From Synechococcus sp. ATX 2A4 (lineage in GTDB: Bacteria > Cyanobacteriota > Cyanobacteriia > PCC-6307 > Cyanobiaceae), in assembly GCF_024346375.1 (NCBI RefSeq), contig NZ_JAGQCV010000001.1:328715-392714 (forward strand): a stretch of 64,000 bases of DNA. The letters are read 5' to 3'. A program made the translations under genes and the position numbers. Below, in pieces: positions 28,748 through 36,938 of the stretch (within the stretch, counting starts at the first letter, position 1; each line of letters starts with the position of its first letter). Below the pieces are notes generated by a model. That model searched no databases and was not told where the DNA came from. It saw only the letters and a list, made by a program, of their open reading frames with translations.

Positions 28748-30144
28748 GGCCGCGCCCCTGGAGTAGCAGCGTTGGCGGCAGCGCTCGCAGCAGGGCCAGC
28801 GTTGGCGGCAGCGCTCGCAGCAGGGCCAGCGCTGGCGGCAGAGGTGGCCGCCGGAGTCTCCTGAAGCGGGCGGCTGCCCTGGCGCAGCTCTCCACGATCC
28901 CAGCGTCGATCGAAGCGGAAGGTGCGGAAGCCCCCCGTGAGCGAGCGCAGGCCCGGCAGCAGATAGGAGACCGGGGTGCGCCATTCCACGTAGGCATGGC
29001 CGGTGACGGTGAGACCTTCCCGCACCGGGAACACGCTGCTGCCCTGCGACAGGGTCCAGCGGAAGCCATCCAGGCTGGCGGGGTCGCGCTCCAGGCGGAT
29101 CTCGGCGCGCATCACCGGCCCGCCTTCCACCAGCGAGCGGGCCAGCTGGGGGTTGCCGATCGTGGTGGAGATGTCCTCCTCAGTGGCGGGCAACACGTTG
29201 ATCTGCCGGACCCGGCCCACGATGCCACCGAAGCGGCTGCGCTGATTCCAGTCGGGCACGATCTCCACAGGCAGATCGAGGCGCAGGCGGCGGGCATCGG
29301 CGGGGGGAAAGTAGGCCACGGCGATCAGGGGCCGTGAGCCGCCCCCACGGCCGATCGTGCCCAGCCGTTGGCCCACGGCCACGGTCTGCCCTGGGATCAC
29401 CTGCAGATCCAGCACCTCGCCATCGCGATCGGCATGCAGGCGGCCGTTGAAGGCCAGCTGCGCCTCAGTGACACGCAACTGGCGGCGCAGATCATCAATG
29501 CGAAACCGCCGCTCGAGCGCCGCTGTTTCAAGATTGAGCTTCACCTGCTGAAAGGCGGTGAGCAGGTTCCGCTCCTCGATCGCCACCTGATCGAGGTTGA
29601 CGGCTGTGGCGGTGAGGCCCTGCTCCACCATCACCACCTCGGAGGAGAGCGGCGCCACCACTTCCCGCTGGCTCAGCCACTCCAGCTGGTTGAGCTTGGC
29701 GGCGTAGGTGCTCTTGAGGGCACCGAAGCGGCTGCGGTCAGCGCCCAGCTTGGCAAGGGCAGTGGCAAGCGCCTGCCGTTCGGTGGCGAGGCGTTGGTCG
29801 TCGCGGGCGGTGAGCTGGTCGTTCTGCCGTTCGAGCTCCCGCAGGTTGGCCCGCTGCTGCTCGATCTCCCGCTCCAGCACCGGCAGATAGAGCTCCACCA
29901 GCACCTGACCGCGCCGCACCCGATCGCCCACGGCCACAGGCAGGCGCCGCACCTGGCCGCCGGCGCGGGCGTCGATCAGGCCGGCACTGCCGGGTAGCAG
30001 CAGCACCCCCTTGCCCATCACCTCGGTGGGCACGCGCCAGAAGCAGGCCCAGAGCCCCACCGCACCGACCACGCCACCCAGACACCACGCCACCTTGCGC
30101 CGCGGTGGCATCCGCTTCCAGTGGTGAGGCCGCAGCAGGTGCAT
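28744..30144 (-). CDS. HlyD-type periplasmic adaptor (membrane fusion protein)
   Basis: A 466-residue adaptor anchored by one N-terminal transmembrane segment (GGVVGAVGLWACF). A biotinyl-lipoyl half-motif (GGQVRRLPVAVGDRVRRGQVLVEL) is followed by a long coiled hairpin (EREIEQQRANLRELERQNDQL and onward) and a second lipoyl half and beta-barrel (GQTVAVGQRLGTIG). It resembles adaptors of type I and bacteriocin-type exporters. The C-terminal 35 residues are an Ala/Ser repeat encoded by tandem 30-bp DNA units. Together with the convergent FUSC-TolC genes it could form a tripartite pump. Confidence 0.85.
   Translation of the reverse strand: MHLLRPHHWKRMPPRRKVAWCLGGVVGAVGLWACFWRVPTEVMGKGVLLLPGSAGLIDARAGGQVRRLPVAVGDRVRRGQVLVELYLPVLEREIEQQRANLRELERQNDQLTARDDQRLATERQALATALAKLGADRSRFGALKSTYAAKLNQLEWLSQREVVAPLSSEVVMVEQGLTATAVNLDQVAIEERNLLTAFQQVKLNLETAALERRFRIDDLRRQLRVTEAQLAFNGRLHADRDGEVLDLQVIPGQTVAVGQRLGTIGRGGGSRPLIAVAYFPPADARRLRLDLPVEIVPDWNQRSRFGGIVGRVRQINVLPATEEDISTTIGNPQLARSLVEGGPVMRAEIRLERDPASLDGFRWTLSQGSSVFPVREGLTVTGHAYVEWRTPVSYLLPGLRSLTGGFRTFRFDRRWDRGELRQGSRPLQETPAATSAASAGPAASAAANAGPAASAAANAATPGARP
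28771..28830. repeat. 30-bp tandem repeat coding the Ala-rich tail of the HlyD adaptor
   Basis: Two perfect 30-bp copies (GTTGGCGGCAGCGCTCGCAG...) at 28771-28800 and 28801-28830, with a decayed third copy after them. In the minus-strand frame they encode the A-N-A-G-P-A-A-S-A-A unit repeated in the adaptor's C-terminus. Copy number is likely to vary among strains. Confidence 0.85.
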
Positions 30145-30176
30145 GGCCGCCAGCTTGGTGGGTCACGGGGTTCCTG

Positions 30177-31403
30177 TCAGCCCCCGCCCACCCCGGGGGC
30201 GGCGCCGGGCAGCGCGGCCAGGGCCGCAGGATCACCGGCGATCGCGGCCGCCAGCAGAGGGGCCAGGGCCGGCACCAGCGCAAACGGCCCGCCGAAGCCG
30301 GCGAACACCCACAGTCCCGGGTCGCCCGCCACCGCTCCCACCAGCGGCAGGCCTGGATGCGTGAAGCTCACCGGCACCTGAACGAAGCGACCCGGCAGCT
30401 CCGCCAAGGCCGGCAGCAGCCCGGCGAGCGCCTGGCGCAGACACGCTTCGGTGTGGTGGGGGTCGGGGGGCGGGCCCTGGCCCGGGTCGGGGCGCACCAG
30501 GGAGCTCTGGCCCAGCAGCCAGCCGGAGCCGCTCGGCGCCCAGCCCACATCAACGCTCAGTTCAGGCGCCTGCAGCTGGGCGGAGCGGTGCTCCAGGCCC
30601 TGCCGCTGGCCCAGCAACGGCATCACGATGGTGTCGCCGGGGGGCAGCGCAAGCGGCGGTCGGTCCACCAGGAGCGCTCCGGCCCAGCTGACCCGCAGGC
30701 GCTGCGGCAACGACGGCCAGAGCGCGCGGCAACCGGCACCGGCGGCCAGCACCACCTGCCGGGCCGGCAGCGCGGCGCCACTGCCACCCACGCCCGCGCC
30801 CATGCGCAGGTTCCAGCCTGCGCGGGTGGGCTCGATCGCCGCCACCTGCTCGCGGAGCAGCCGCACCCCGGCGGCTCGCAACGCCCCGGGCAGGGCGGCA
30901 GCCAGCAGGCCCGGATCGACCCTGGCGTAGCTGAGGCGCAGGGTGCCTCCAGGGCCACTTGCGGCCGCCGCCGCCGGACCAGCCGCGCCCGCCAGCGGTG
31001 GGCCGTGCTGCAACTGATCGGCCCCGAGGTGCCGGCGGGCCAGGCCCTCCACCTGCTGAAGCACCCCGTCCTGCCGCTGCCGCGCGGCGGCGTCAGCGGC
31101 GGCGGGCCAATGCAGCACCAGATCGCAGGAGCGCAGGCCCAGGGGGCCATGGCGCGCCTCCAAGCGGCGCCAGCGGGACGGAGCGGCGGCCATCCAGCTG
31201 TCAAGCGGGCCCGGGGGCCCCGCCCACCAGGGGATTCCGCCGTAGCTGAGCGGTGTGGCGGCGGGGCCAGCCCCATCCACCACGATCACCGGCAGACCGA
31301 GACCCGCGAGTTCAAGGGCGAGGAGACCACCGGCCAACCCCGCACCGATCACCACCACCGGATCGGTGGCCTCAGAACTGTGCAAGGCCAAATCACCTTC
31401 CAT
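30177..31403 (-). CDS. FAD-dependent oxidoreductase (DAO family)
   Basis: A 408-residue flavoprotein with an N-terminal Rossmann motif VVVIGAGLAGGLLALELA (residues 16-33) and a C-terminal FAD-contacting segment GLWVFAGFGGPFALVPALAP. This layout matches the D-amino-acid oxidase / glycine oxidase / sarcosine oxidase superfamily; the substrate is not determined. It sits 52 bases downstream of the CyanoP gene and 32 bases upstream of the HlyD adaptor on the minus strand. Confidence 0.82.
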   Translation of the reverse strand: MEGDLALHSSEATDPVVVIGAGLAGGLLALELAGLGLPVIVVDGAGPAATPLSYGGIPWWAGPPGPLDSWMAAAPSRWRRLEARHGPLGLRSCDLVLHWPAAADAAARQRQDGVLQQVEGLARRHLGADQLQHGPPLAGAAGPAAAAASGPGGTLRLSYARVDPGLLAAALPGALRAAGVRLLREQVAAIEPTRAGWNLRMGAGVGGSGAALPARQVVLAAGAGCRALWPSLPQRLRVSWAGALLVDRPPLALPPGDTIVMPLLGQRQGLEHRSAQLQAPELSVDVGWAPSGSGWLLGQSSLVRPDPGQGPPPDPHHTEACLRQALAGLLPALAELPGRFVQVPVSFTHPGLPLVGAVAGDPGLWVFAGFGGPFALVPALAPLLAAAIAGDPAALAALPGAAPGVGGG

Positions 31404-31455
31404 GCCGCCAGACCCCTGGAGGCCTTCTCTCCCCCGATAGTGCTGCCTGGGCCCC

Positions 31456-32040
31456 TCAGATCTGCAGGGTGAAGGAGGTGATCACGTTGTGGAAGAGCTC
31501 CTTCACCTTCCCCCAGCGGGCCTCGTTGGTGCTCACCGCCAGGGTGTACAGGCGGCCCCGGTCGGCCACCACGGTGGCCAGTTCGTGGCGGTCGCGATCC
31601 ACCAGGTGCACCGCGTACTCCAGGTCGTAGAAGGTGTGGCCACCGTCCTGGCGCTCCACCGCTTCCACCAGCTCCGCTTCACGGCCGCTGCCCGCCGGCG
31701 CGATCACCACACGCCGCAGCTTCTCGCCCACCGCCACGGCGCTGCCCAGATCACTGAGGTCGTTGGTGGGGTTCACATCGGAAATCACCAGGCTGAGTGT
31801 TTCATCGCTGTTGATCAGGTCGTGAAACACCACCTGGGGGCCATCGCTCACCACCACGCGCGTCCAGCCGGTGGGGTAGAGGAAGGCATAACGGCCATCA
31901 GGGCTCTGGAAGGCGTTCAGCCCGGCGGCCGCGGCGCTGCAGCCCGCCAGCCCACCCGCGGCGATCAGGGCCCCGAGCAGCACGGCCAGCAGGCGGCTGA
32001 ACCAGGGCCGGACATCCGGCTGGAGAGAGCGGAGAGGCAT
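31456..32040 (-). CDS. psbP: CyanoP, PsbP-like lipoprotein of photosystem II
   Basis: A 194-residue lipoprotein. The signal peptide ends in a lipobox L-A-G-C about 35 residues in (LLGALIAAGGLAGCS), predicting a thylakoid-lumen lipid anchor. The mature domain has PsbP features: YAFLYPTGWTRV, VVFHDLINSDETLSLVISDV and a C-terminal ARWGKVKELFHNVITSF. CyanoP assists photosystem II assembly. ATG 32040 is chosen over an in-frame TTG 12 bases upstream. Confidence 0.92.
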   Translation of the reverse strand: MPLRSLQPDVRPWFSRLLAVLLGALIAAGGLAGCSAAAAGLNAFQSPDGRYAFLYPTGWTRVVVSDGPQVVFHDLINSDETLSLVISDVNPTNDLSDLGSAVAVGEKLRRVVIAPAGSGREAELVEAVERQDGGHTFYDLEYAVHLVDRDRHELATVVADRGRLYTLAVSTNEARWGKVKELFHNVITSFTLQI

Positions 32041-32146
32041 GGCGGGAAGCAACGGCGGAATGGGAGAGCACCGGCGCCATTCTGTCGGCCGGCAGGCTGG
32101 GGACTGTTGGCAGCGTCTTTAGATTCGGGGTCTTCGCGTCAGTTCT

Positions 32147-32746
32147 CTGAGCGGCTTCACCCGTCCCCTGGCCCGGCTGATCGATCAGTTTGAGCGCCTG
32201 CCGGGCATCGGCCCCCGCACCGCCCAGCGCCTGGCCCTGCATCTGCTGCGCCAACCGGAAGAACAGATCCGCGCCTTCGCCGATGCCCTGCTCGCCGCCC
32301 GCAGCCAGGTGGGCCAGTGCCAGCGGTGCTTCCACCTCTCGGCTGAACCGCTTTGCGAGATCTGCCGCCAGCCGGAGCGCCAGAGCGGGCTGCTGTGCGT
32401 GGTGGCCGATTCCCGCGATCTGCTGGCGATCGAGCGCACCCGCGAATACAAGGGCAGCTACCACGTGCTTGGTGGCTTGATCTCGCCGATGGATGGCATC
32501 GGACCCGAGCTGCTGCACGTGCAACCGCTGGTGAACCGGGTGGATCAGGAAGGCATCAGCGAAGTGATCCTGGCGCTGACACCGAGCGTGGAGGGGGACA
32601 CCACCAGCCTGTATCTGGCCCGGCTGCTGCGCCCCTTCACCAGCGTGAGCCGGATCGCCTATGGCCTGCCGGTGGGCAGCGAACTGGACTATGCCGATGA
32701 GGTCACCCTGGCCCGGGCGATGGAAGGCCGGCGGCGGATGGAGTGA
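32147..32746 (+). CDS. recR: Recombination protein RecR, start codon non-canonical
   Basis: A recombination mediator of the RecFOR pathway, about 199 residues if started at CTG 32147. The helix-hairpin-helix region ([18 protein letters not shown]), the four-Cys zinc motif C-x2-C...C-x2-C in [16 protein letters not shown], and the Toprim segment [26 protein letters not shown] are intact. In frame between the TAG at 32120 and the conserved [11 protein letters not shown] there is no ATG, GTG or TTG. CTG (32147) or ATT (32123) are the candidates, and no clear Shine-Dalgarno helps choose. The first canonical codon (GTG 32309) would delete the helix-hairpin-helix. Confidence 0.85.
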   Translation: MSGFTRPLARLIDQFERLPGIGPRTAQRLALHLLRQPEEQIRAFADALLAARSQVGQCQRCFHLSAEPLCEICRQPERQSGLLCVVADSRDLLAIERTREYKGSYHVLGGLISPMDGIGPELLHVQPLVNRVDQEGISEVILALTPSVEGDTTSLYLARLLRPFTSVSRIAYGLPVGSELDYADEVTLARAMEGRRRME

Positions 32747-32794
32747 TGGATTGCAGGTGGCGGCTGGAGTGATGGAAGGCCAGCGGCGGATGGA
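32719..32794. repeat. 24-bp direct repeat spanning the recR end and the recR-lipA gap
   Basis: GATGGAAGGCCGGCGGCGGA (32719 onward, 24 bases with TGGA) recurs at 32771-32794 with one changed base. The first copy encodes the last residues of RecR (MEGRRRME); the second is non-coding before lipA. The 52-base spacing suggests a local duplication. Confidence 0.7.
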
Positions 32795-32815
32795 AGCACC
32801 GCGCTCGATAGCCTG

Positions 32816-33730
32816 ATGGCCATGGGTTCCCGCAGCCGTTACAGCGCCATCCCACCGGCCGAGCGGCTGCCCGCCTGGCTGCGGCGCCCATTGGGCAACG
32901 CCTCGGAACTGGAGCGGGTGCAGGCGGTGGTGAAGCAGGAGCGACTGCACACGATCTGCGAGGAGGGACGCTGCCCTAACCGGGGCGAGTGTTATGCAGC
33001 AGGAACAGCCACCTTCCTGCTGGGGGGCCCGATCTGCACCCGCAGCTGCGCCTTCTGCCAGGTGGAGAAAGGCCAGGCCCCTCTGCCGATCGACCCGGCC
33101 GAGGCCGAGCGGGTGGCGCAGGCGGTGGAGCGCATGGGCCTGCGCTACGTGGTGCTCACCGCCGTGGCCCGCGATGACCAGGCCGATCACGGCGCTTCGA
33201 TGTTCACCGCCACCATGGCGGCGATCCGGCGGCGCCAGCCACTGATCGCGATCGAAGTGCTCACGCCCGATTTCTGGGGAGGGCACCGGCAGGAGCCCGA
33301 CGGCCAGGCCGCCCAGCGGCACCGCCTGCAGCAGGTGCTGGCCGCCGGGCCCGCCTGCTTCAACCACAACCTGGAGACGGTGGAGCGGCTGCAGGGGGAG
33401 GTGCGGCGCGGCGCCACCTATGCCCGCTCCTTGAACCTGCTGGCGGCGGCGCGGGAGCTGGCGCCCCAGATCCCCACCAAATCCGGGTTGATGCTGGGGC
33501 TGGGCGAAACCAACGAGGAAGTGGTGGCCACGCTCCACGATCTCAGGGCCGTGGGCTGCCAGCGCCTGACGCTGGGGCAGTACCTGCGCCCCTCCCTGGC
33601 CCACCTGCCGGTGGCGCGCTACTGGACGCCGGCGGAGTTCGAGCGCCTGGGAGCGATCGCCACAACGCTGGGCTTCACCCAGGTGCGCAGCGGCCCCTTG
33701 GTGCGCAGCAGCTACCACGCCGTCAGCTGA
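32816..33730 (+). CDS. lipA: Lipoyl synthase
   Basis: A 304-residue radical SAM enzyme that inserts two sulfurs into octanoyl groups to form lipoate. Both iron-sulfur clusters are visible: the auxiliary C-x4-C-x5-C ([12 protein letters not shown]) and the radical SAM C-x3-C-x2-C (CTRSCAFC). [18 protein letters not shown] and [10 protein letters not shown] follow, with the usual C-terminal RSSYHA. Many cyanobacteria carry two lipA genes; whether this is the only one cannot be seen. The ATG at 32816 has a second ATG two codons later. Confidence 0.95.
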   Translation: MAMGSRSRYSAIPPAERLPAWLRRPLGNASELERVQAVVKQERLHTICEEGRCPNRGECYAAGTATFLLGGPICTRSCAFCQVEKGQAPLPIDPAEAERVAQAVERMGLRYVVLTAVARDDQADHGASMFTATMAAIRRRQPLIAIEVLTPDFWGGHRQEPDGQAAQRHRLQQVLAAGPACFNHNLETVERLQGEVRRGATYARSLNLLAAARELAPQIPTKSGLMLGLGETNEEVVATLHDLRAVGCQRLTLGQYLRPSLAHLPVARYWTPAEFERLGAIATTLGFTQVRSGPLVRSSYHAVS

Positions 33731-33758
33731 GCGAGCAGGCCAGGCCGGCAACTGGCCA

Positions 33759-34916
33759 TCAATGCAGGACCAGCTGGCAAGAACGCTTCGCCTGGCGGGC
33801 GCGGTTGAGCGCGATCTCAGCGCGGGCAAGCACTTCGGTGGCCTGGGCATCCTCGCGCTCCAACAGTGGCCAATGGGTTTCGATGCCCATGCTGGCGCTC
33901 ATGAAGGGATCAAACGCCGCTGGATGGGCGATCCTCAGGCCCTGGATCTCGGCCCCCAGCTCTGCGGCCAGGCGATCAGCTTCGCCACCGGTGATTGAAG
34001 GCAGCAGCATGGCAAAGGCATCGGCACCGACCCGCGCCACCAAGGGGTTATCTGCACCCAGCCGCCGCGTGAGCAGGCGGGCGACGGCCTGTAGGCAGTC
34101 GTCGGCGCAGAAGTGGCCAAAGGTGTCGTTGTAGGCACCAAAGTCATCAAGATCCAGAAGCACCAGAGTGAACGGGTCTCCAGTGACCCGCGACAACGCA
34201 ATCTGTTGACTGAGCTGCTGCTCGAAGCTGCCTCGATTGGAAAGCGCCGTGAGCGGATCCCGCCACCCCCATTGACGACCTTCATAACCAACGCAGGCCA
34301 TGATGGCGGGAACCATCGTCACCACGAGCCGGTTAAGCGCCGCCAGTTCCCATAAAAGAAATCCTCCGGGACGTTGCGTGGCCATTGTGAGAATCAACTT
34401 GTGGGTCCCATCGCCTCCCAGGGGCACAGCCAGGTAGTCGGTATAACGCTCGCGACGCATATCCCTGGCAAGTGCATAGGGAATATTCTCAGGCTTAAGA
34501 TTTTCAAGTCGCAGGCGTTGAGGCACTTTGCCTTCACACACCGCATGCAGAATGCTGGTGCGGTGATCCATACCAGCAAAGAACTCACTGCCCCTGAAGA
34601 ACGAGCGCACCTCCTCAGGGTTCTCCACATCCCACCAATACTGAATGCCACCCTGACCGGTTTCGATCGGCACCAACGCCAAGGCAATGCGGTGCAGCGG
34701 GAAGCCTGCGGCCACCAAATGCCTGACGCCATGCAAGAGCAGATCGGCTGGATTGCGGTAAGGGGGAGGGAAGGTTTGATCCGCCTCTAACCAGATCGCC
34801 TTGAGTGCGCGAATGGCCTTAAGTTGCAGGTGATGACGGCGCGACGATCCAGAACCGATTAGGGGAGAAGATGACAGCTCATGACCAACATTGAGAAGCG
34901 GAAAAGAATCAAACAT
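33759..34916 (-). CDS. GGDEF-domain protein with degenerate active site (GADAF)
   Basis: A 385-residue protein. The N-terminal half (residues 50-210) resembles the sensor region seen before class III adenylate cyclases (LLLHGVRHLVAAGFPLHRIALAL, then YTDYLAVPLGGDGTHK and RPGGFLLWELAALNRL). The C-terminal half is a GGDEF fold (DPLTALSNRGSFE, LVLLDLDDFGAYNDTFGH), but the signature at 297-301 is G-A-D-A-F. Loss of the Glu and second Gly predicts no diguanylate cyclase activity; it may bind GTP or c-di-GMP as a sensor. It overlaps the upstream GGDEF-EAL gene by 1 base (TGATG). Confidence 0.85.
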   Translation of the reverse strand: MFDSFPLLNVGHELSSSPLIGSGSSRRHHLQLKAIRALKAIWLEADQTFPPPYRNPADLLLHGVRHLVAAGFPLHRIALALVPIETGQGGIQYWWDVENPEEVRSFFRGSEFFAGMDHRTSILHAVCEGKVPQRLRLENLKPENIPYALARDMRRERYTDYLAVPLGGDGTHKLILTMATQRPGGFLLWELAALNRLVVTMVPAIMACVGYEGRQWGWRDPLTALSNRGSFEQQLSQQIALSRVTGDPFTLVLLDLDDFGAYNDTFGHFCADDCLQAVARLLTRRLGADNPLVARVGADAFAMLLPSITGGEADRLAAELGAEIQGLRIAHPAAFDPFMSASMGIETHWPLLEREDAQATEVLARAEIALNRARQAKRSCQLVLH

Positions 34917-36676
34917 CAGACGCAGTCCACCAATGACGTGGAGCGTGACTGGATCAGCGCGAGCGTACTGGAAGCGTTTTTTGGCCTACCCACAAGATAA
35001 CCCTGAATGTAGTCACAACCAAGCTTTTTCAGCACATCTAATTGCTCTTGCCGCTCCACGCCTTCAGCGATCGCATGAAGACCCAGTGCCTTGGCCATGC
35101 TGAGAACGGCTTTCACGATCACTTCATCTTCCTGGCTTCGACCCAGGCCTTCAATAAAGGAGCGATCAATTTTGAGAATTTCAACTGGCAACTGCTTGAG
35201 GTAACGCATGGAGGTATAGCCAGAGCCGAAGTCGTCAATGGCCAGGTTGGCACCCAACGCCTTGATCTGACGAAAGGCGCGGAGAGTGGCTTCAACATCT
35301 TCAATCAGCATTGTTTCTGTGATTTCGATGTAGAGGCGATCCGGTGGAAAGCCTGACTCAAACAACGCCATGGCAATCTGCTGAGGCGTGCCCGGATCGA
35401 GCAAGCTGCGCACAGAGAGATTCACCGACAGTCCCAGACTCTGATCTGGACAGACCGCATAACAACGGGCCATGTGCTTGCAGGCCAGTTGAAGCACGAT
35501 CGTGTCAATCTGCACGATCAAACCACTCTCTTCAGCCACTGGAATGAATTCACCAGGCGTGATCAGGCCATGCATCGGATGCTTCCAACGTGCCAGCGCT
35601 TCAAAGCCAAGGATCCGCTGATCATGCACATGAAAGATTGGCTGGAAGTAGCAGACGATTTCGCCAGCTGCCAGAGCTCGCCTGAGGTCCTGCTCCATCG
35701 TTGCCGCTTTCAAGGCGGTGTTTCGCATCTGCTGGTCGAAGTACGCCAGGCAACCCCGGCCATTGGCCTTGGCCTTGTACATCGCCATATCGGCATTTTC
35801 GATGAGCACTTCGGCGCTGTCCTTGCCGTTCGCGATAGCCACCCCAATCGAGGCCGAATGGCTGAGCAACTTGTTGCCGATTGTCATCGGCCGGCCGATC
35901 AGATCAATAATGCGCGCCCCAAGCGCCTGCACCGACTCCTGGGAACAATTTGAACTCACGATGATGAACTCATCCCCGGAAAGACGCCCCACCAGATCGC
36001 CGGACCGCACGCACTGCCGCAGGCACTTGGCCACGGTGATCAGGAAACGATCTCCGGTGGTATGGCCATGGGCGTCATTGATCAGTTTGAAGCGATCGAT
36101 GTCGATGAAAAGAACCGCCACGGCTCCTTTGGAGCCACTGCTGCGCAGGTTCATCTCCAGGCTGAGCGCCAGTTGGCTCAGAACGTGGGTGCGGTTCGGC
36201 AGCCCCGTGAGCATGTCGTAGCTCGACTGATCAAGGGCCGCCCGCGTAGCAGAGCGCTCCGCCAGCATCGACTTGCCGACCTGGGCACACAGCTGCAGGC
36301 TCTGGGCCAGGGCCTCCAGCAGCCAGCGCTCCTGCAGGTCGAATGGGGTCTGGAAGCGGGCGACCAACAACACGTCCAGGCCGGGAAGCTGGCACCAGTG
36401 CACCTGCCGCAGCCCGGTGGCCAGCCGGATTTCCGTGGGGCGATCCGCAGCCACCCGCAGCAGCAGTGCCTGATCCTCCGCACTCAGGCCAACAGAACAG
36501 CGAAAGGACTGATTGGTGATCAGCGCAGCGACATCGGCCTTAAGGGCGAGAGCCAGCTGGTCGACCACCTCATTGGTGGTGGAGGGATCTTCGATCGAGA
36601 AGGCAGCCAGGATCGCCGCGTGTGCCCTGAGCGACCAGGGAATGCCCGAGGCGGCGTGCTCGTTCTCGATCCTCAT
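34916..36676 (-). CDS. GGDEF-EAL protein for cyclic-di-GMP turnover
   Basis: A 586-residue protein. A GAF-like N-terminal region (about residues 15-140, with DVLLVARFQTPFDLQERWLLEAL) is followed by a GGDEF domain with S-G-D-E-F at 233-237. An intact inhibitory site R-x-x-D (RSGD 224-227) lies 5 residues before it. The EAL domain follows with E-A-L at 359-361, NLSVRSL, EITET, DDFGSGY, KIDRSF and AEGVE, all catalytic residues in place. It could both make and degrade c-di-GMP. It is the first gene of a coupled pair with the degenerate GGDEF protein. Its sequence is less GC-rich than the neighbours. Confidence 0.93.
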   Translation of the reverse strand: MRIENEHAASGIPWSLRAHAAILAAFSIEDPSTTNEVVDQLALALKADVAALITNQSFRCSVGLSAEDQALLLRVAADRPTEIRLATGLRQVHWCQLPGLDVLLVARFQTPFDLQERWLLEALAQSLQLCAQVGKSMLAERSATRAALDQSSYDMLTGLPNRTHVLSQLALSLEMNLRSSGSKGAVAVLFIDIDRFKLINDAHGHTTGDRFLITVAKCLRQCVRSGDLVGRLSGDEFIIVSSNCSQESVQALGARIIDLIGRPMTIGNKLLSHSASIGVAIANGKDSAEVLIENADMAMYKAKANGRGCLAYFDQQMRNTALKAATMEQDLRRALAAGEIVCYFQPIFHVHDQRILGFEALARWKHPMHGLITPGEFIPVAEESGLIVQIDTIVLQLACKHMARCYAVCPDQSLGLSVNLSVRSLLDPGTPQQIAMALFESGFPPDRLYIEITETMLIEDVEATLRAFRQIKALGANLAIDDFGSGYTSMRYLKQLPVEILKIDRSFIEGLGRSQEDEVIVKAVLSMAKALGLHAIAEGVERQEQLDVLKKLGCDYIQGYLVGRPKNASSTLALIQSRSTSLVDCV

Positions 36677-36906
36677 GGCACCCGCCTCATGGCACCCCAG
36701 CCGGCAGGGAAAGCCGGTGCCACGGACCCCGGCCCACTCGCCCAGCCCCTACCCAAGGCACGGAAGCTGATGGCAAAGGCCAGGAATAGAGGCGAAAAGC
36801 GGGCACAGCATCACCAAAGAGGATGTTGGCGGGGTGGCCTGGTGAAGCCGACGAGCCGGTGACATGACGGCGGCGAATCAGGCATACGCCGTGAACGCCC
36901 ACAGGA

Positions 36907-36926
36907 ATCACTGAAACTTCAGTGAT
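36907..36926. promoter_or_regulatory. Perfect 20-bp palindrome
   Basis: ATCACTGAAACTTCAGTGAT is a 9-bp inverted repeat with a 2-base centre, 13 bases beyond the stop of the PatB-like gene (minus strand). The centre is too tight for an ideal RNA hairpin and no T-run follows, so a protein-binding site is as likely as a terminator. Confidence 0.4.
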
Positions 36927-36938
36927 AGAGGTCTGAGC

